The position numbers were made by a program, and so were the translations under genes. From Acidimicrobiia bacterium (GTDB lineage Bacteria > Actinomycetota > Acidimicrobiia > Acidimicrobiales > Bin134): a DNA stretch of 34,949 nt. The notes beneath the pieces are model-generated. The model was given only the letters and a program-made list of their open reading frames with translations. It was not told the origin of the DNA and did no database searches. Shown in pieces: positions 32,451 to 34,949 of this stretch. The stretch spans positions 1-34,949 of the forward strand of contig VYEX01000035.1 of assembly GCA_009842675.1 (NCBI GenBank), read 5' to 3'. The number at the start of each line of letters is the position of its first letter. Position 1 is the first letter of the stretch.

Positions 32451-32912
32451 GTGCACCGGGGTGCTCCCCGAAGAATTCTTGGCCCTGTCCGGCCACCCGG
32501 TGACCGGGAAAGGGGGCAGGTGACAGTGGTTTTTGTCGCATTAGCTGTAGTGCTGGTCATGCTGGGAGGGCTGGCTTATGACGGAGCCCGAATCTTGAAC
32601 GCCAAAAGGGCCGCTTCCTCTTTGGCTCTAGAAGCTGCCAGAGCCGGCGCCCAGGCAATTTCGACCGAATCCTTTTACCAAGGGGACGGGAACGTAACCG
32701 TTGACCCTATTCAAGCGCGATTCGCGGCGGCTGAATTCCTCGACCAACACGATGAATGGTCGATTTCGGTGCGGGGGGACACGGTCTCCATAACCGTGTG
32801 GCTGACCCAGCCACTTCAAGTGCTCTCAATGCTCGGCATTGAGTCACGTCGGGTGACTGGCCATGCCAGTGCCCGTGCCATACAGGGAATAGACAGAGGA
32901 GATTACCGATGA
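32451..32912 (+). CDS. TadG-like/pseudopilin membrane protein
   Basis: This 153-aa protein starts at GTG 32451, two bases after the previous stop. A basic leader ends RERG, then QVTVVFVALAVVLVMLGGLAYDGARIL, the pattern of the TadG/TadE-like N-terminal helix (Gly-Gly-Leu-Ala-Tyr-Asp). KRAASSLALEAARAGAQ follows as an amphipathic helix. It lacks the large von Willebrand-like domain of full TadG. It shares ATGA with the LysM protein. Confidence 0.75.
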   Translation: MHRGAPRRILGPVRPPGDRERGQVTVVFVALAVVLVMLGGLAYDGARILNAKRAASSLALEAARAGAQAISTESFYQGDGNVTVDPIQARFAAAEFLDQHDEWSISVRGDTVSITVWLTQPLQVLSMLGIESRRVTGHASARAIQGIDRGDYR

Positions 32913-34900
32913 ACCTGAATGAAAATCCCCGAGGGGAGGCTGTCCGCGGTTTGGCGTCAGCCGCGCTATTGGTCGGATTGCTAATTGGCGTTCCGATACT
33001 TCTGATCCTTGGAGTGGGTTGGCCACTTCCCCAAGGGATCCCCTCGGGCTCGGACATTGTCACAACCATCAAGACAGGCGCCGTTCCCCCTTCTACCATC
33101 TGGAAGTCAATCTCGGTCGTAGTGTGGGTTCTCTGGTTCCTTTTGCTTGCCGGGGTGGGGGTAGAAGCGTGGGCTCACCTGCGAGGTCGAGTTGCCCCCC
33201 GAGTTGCCTTCTTGCCGTCGTTCATTCAGCGCTTTTCAGCCCAAGTCATGGGCACGACTCTCTTGATTGCTTTCTCACTACAACACCCCGGACTCGCAAC
33301 GGCCGACAACCAAGAGCTTCTTGCCCCAACAACTTTCAAGATAGATGCAGAGGCCGCAGATGCAGGGCCCCACACCCACACCGTGGAGCGAAACGACAAC
33401 CTGCGACAGCTGGCGGAGCGGTACCTGGGAGATCCGAACAGATGGACTGAGGTGTTCGTCTTGAATGAAGGGCAAACCCAGATAGACGGAGGGTCGCTGT
33501 CGGATCCAAATCAACTCCAAGCAGGGTGGAAGCTCGTCATGCCCGCTGATTCACGTACTCCGAGTGCCGCCGAATTCAAGATTGCCGAGAATTCCGATGA
33601 CAATCAGCAGTCTGATGTCCCTGCCATTGAACTCGATCACTCCTTAATCACAGTCCAGACCGGCGACACCTTGTGGGGGCTGGCGGCTCAACATCTCGAT
33701 GACCCGGAGAGGTGGGTTGACATCTTCAACTCCAACCAAGACATCATCCAAGACCCAGAAGTCATCCTGCCTGGATGGCAGCTCGAGATTCCAGCCATTG
33801 ATTCCAAGCCGACTGAGATCTTGCCACCGGCCCAACCCCTTCCGGAGACCGTCGACTACACCGCGCTCCAGATCCAGCCCTTGGCGGAGTCTGTCGGCCA
33901 CACCGCCCCCGTATCGGCCTACGCCACGACAAGACCAACCGTGGTGGCCGTCGTTTCCTCCGAAAGCAGTGACCACCAGTCAGTCCCCACCAGGGAGACA
34001 ATGTTTGCCGTCGGTGGTCTCGGGGTCTTCGCCAGCAGCCTTGGATGGGTACTGGCCCGACTTCGACGGACTCAACGCCGTCGATTGCCAAATGGTCGAA
34101 TGCCCGTGCCACCATCCGATGGCGCCGTCCAGTTGGACCAACAATTGCAGGCTGCTTCCGATCCCGACGCTGCTCTGTTCTTGGACGCGTCGTTGCGGAT
34201 CATGTCTTCTCGAGTTGCAGACAATCCCCCACCCAGCATTGTCGGAGTGACGATGGACTCAAGCAGAGTGTCGATTCACCTCAGCTCGCCTGAAGTTGCT
34301 CCACCCGGATTTCACATCGGGGACGACGGTACGACTTGGACCCTGCCGAAGGACCATGGACTGGAGCTACTCCTAGATGAAGCCGATGGTGTCCCCGCGC
34401 CTCTGCCCACTCTGGCCACCGTGGGCAAGAAGGACGGCGGCGAGTTCTTGCTGAACCTTGAACACATGGCCACCCTGAACCTGGAAGGCAACCACCAAGC
34501 GATCATCGAACTCTGCGCGGCGATGGCGATGCAGCTGGCCAGCAGTCATTTGGCTGACGATCTCACCGTCTTGTGTGTGGGGTTCGGACGGGAGCTCACA
34601 GTGTTGGAACGGGTCGAGCACGTACCCGATCTAGCTTCTGCCACCGAGCGAATCAGGTGCCATCAACGTCAGAACCAGGCGCTGCTAGGAAGCCATCCTC
34701 CATCCGACCGCAGCAGAATCGGAGGCAACGGTGACTTCTGCCACCCAATGGTGGCTTTGGCCCCCCACAAGCTGAGTCGTGAAGACGCTTCTGAACTTCT
34801 TGAGGCATGTGACTCATCTGTCAGCGTCGTAGCCCACGGGCTTGACGGCGCTTCATGGGCGGGTCAACTCAATGCGCACGGCCTGCTGCTTCAACCGTGA
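32909..34900 (+). CDS. Membrane protein with two LysM domains, Tad-associated
   Basis: This 663-aa protein has two or three membrane segments in the first 135 residues (LLVGLLIGVPILLILGVGW; VVVWVLWFLLLAGVG; a possible third near 115-130). Two LysM peptidoglycan-binding domains follow at about 155-208 (HTVERNDNLRQLAERYLGD) and 245-296 (TVQTGDTLWGLAAQHLDD). A Pro-rich linker leads to a further hydrophobic segment near 364-385, then about 275 residues of a soluble domain I do not recognise. The arrangement would put the LysM domains outside and the last domain inside the cell. Similar LysM proteins occur in actinobacterial Tad clusters, sometimes joined to transcriptional activator (BTAD) domains, which are not seen here. 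It might anchor the pilus base to the wall. Confidence 0.8.
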   Translation: MNLNENPRGEAVRGLASAALLVGLLIGVPILLILGVGWPLPQGIPSGSDIVTTIKTGAVPPSTIWKSISVVVWVLWFLLLAGVGVEAWAHLRGRVAPRVAFLPSFIQRFSAQVMGTTLLIAFSLQHPGLATADNQELLAPTTFKIDAEAADAGPHTHTVERNDNLRQLAERYLGDPNRWTEVFVLNEGQTQIDGGSLSDPNQLQAGWKLVMPADSRTPSAAEFKIAENSDDNQQSDVPAIELDHSLITVQTGDTLWGLAAQHLDDPERWVDIFNSNQDIIQDPEVILPGWQLEIPAIDSKPTEILPPAQPLPETVDYTALQIQPLAESVGHTAPVSAYATTRPTVVAVVSSESSDHQSVPTRETMFAVGGLGVFASSLGWVLARLRRTQRRRLPNGRMPVPPSDGAVQLDQQLQAASDPDAALFLDASLRIMSSRVADNPPPSIVGVTMDSSRVSIHLSSPEVAPPGFHIGDDGTTWTLPKDHGLELLLDEADGVPAPLPTLATVGKKDGGEFLLNLEHMATLNLEGNHQAIIELCAAMAMQLASSHLADDLTVLCVGFGRELTVLERVEHVPDLASATERIRCHQRQNQALLGSHPPSDRSRIGGNGDFCHPMVALAPHKLSREDASELLEACDSSVSVVAHGLDGASWAGQLNAHGLLLQP

Positions 34901-34949
34901 ACTCCATCGGTGGTCGCGACAGATCGGCCAGAATGGCCGGTCAGGAATG
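34897..34949 (+). CDS. Start of a further Tad-operon gene, partial at right edge
   Basis: A GTG at 34897 overlaps the LysM protein stop (GTGA), the same arrangement used repeatedly in this operon, and the frame stays open for 17 codons to the window end. Too little is present to assign a product. Confidence 0.4.
   Translation, partial: MNSIGGRDRSARMAGQE

Overview
The window looks like a chromosomal segment of a high-GC actinobacterium, most likely a marine-type member of Acidimicrobiia or a relative. This is inferred from several markers. A DUF2342 zincin-like gene precedes tilS and hpt. There is a SigR/RsrA-type sigma/anti-sigma pair, a DtxR/IdeR-like iron box, many cytochrome P450/acyl-CoA dehydrogenase genes, actinobacterial Tad pilus genes, and frequent GTG/TTG starts with 1-4 base gene overlaps. 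No rRNA, tRNA, IS element, CRISPR array or prophage was seen, and no gene-free stretch exceeds about 210 bases.

Region 1 (1-7.6 kb) is a quaternary-amine (glycine betaine/proline family) ABC importer on the minus strand: ATPase with C-terminal CBS region, then an oversized permease, then a lipoprotein with two fused substrate-binding domains. A third copy of that binding lipoprotein runs off the left edge. A ureohydrolase (agmatinase-like) gene on the plus strand sits between the two lipoprotein genes. The two binding domains share an 846-bp stretch that is identical base for base.

Region 2 (7.7-19.5 kb, minus strand) is a tightly packed catabolic run. In transcription order it holds an iron-type periplasmic binding lipoprotein, a P450, a Baeyer-Villiger-type flavin monooxygenase, three tandem paralogous sulfatases separated by 2 bases each, and a rhomboid-fold membrane protein that appears to lack the catalytic residues. 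Upstream of the iron-binding gene is a near-consensus promoter overlapped by a DtxR/IdeR-like box.

Region 3 (19.6-22.9 kb) has a methyltransferase and a second P450 on the minus strand. They are divergent, across only 48 bases, from an acyl-CoA dehydrogenase on the plus strand. Regions 2 and 3 together suggest oxidation of sulfated, probably terpenoid or steroid-like, compounds. The substrate is inference only.

Region 4 (23.0-26.7 kb, plus) holds an ECF sigma factor, its small cysteine-containing putative anti-sigma factor, a 58-aa membrane protein, the DUF2342 protein, tilS and hpt.

Region 5 (26.8 kb to the end, plus) is a Tad/Flp-type pilus operon: SAF-domain CpaB-like protein, TadZ-like protein with a degenerate P-loop, TadA ATPase, TadB, TadC, four successive small proteins with a shared Glu-Arg-Gly prepilin-like site, a large membrane protein with two LysM domains, and the start of another gene at the right edge. 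No prepilin peptidase or secretin is visible in the window.
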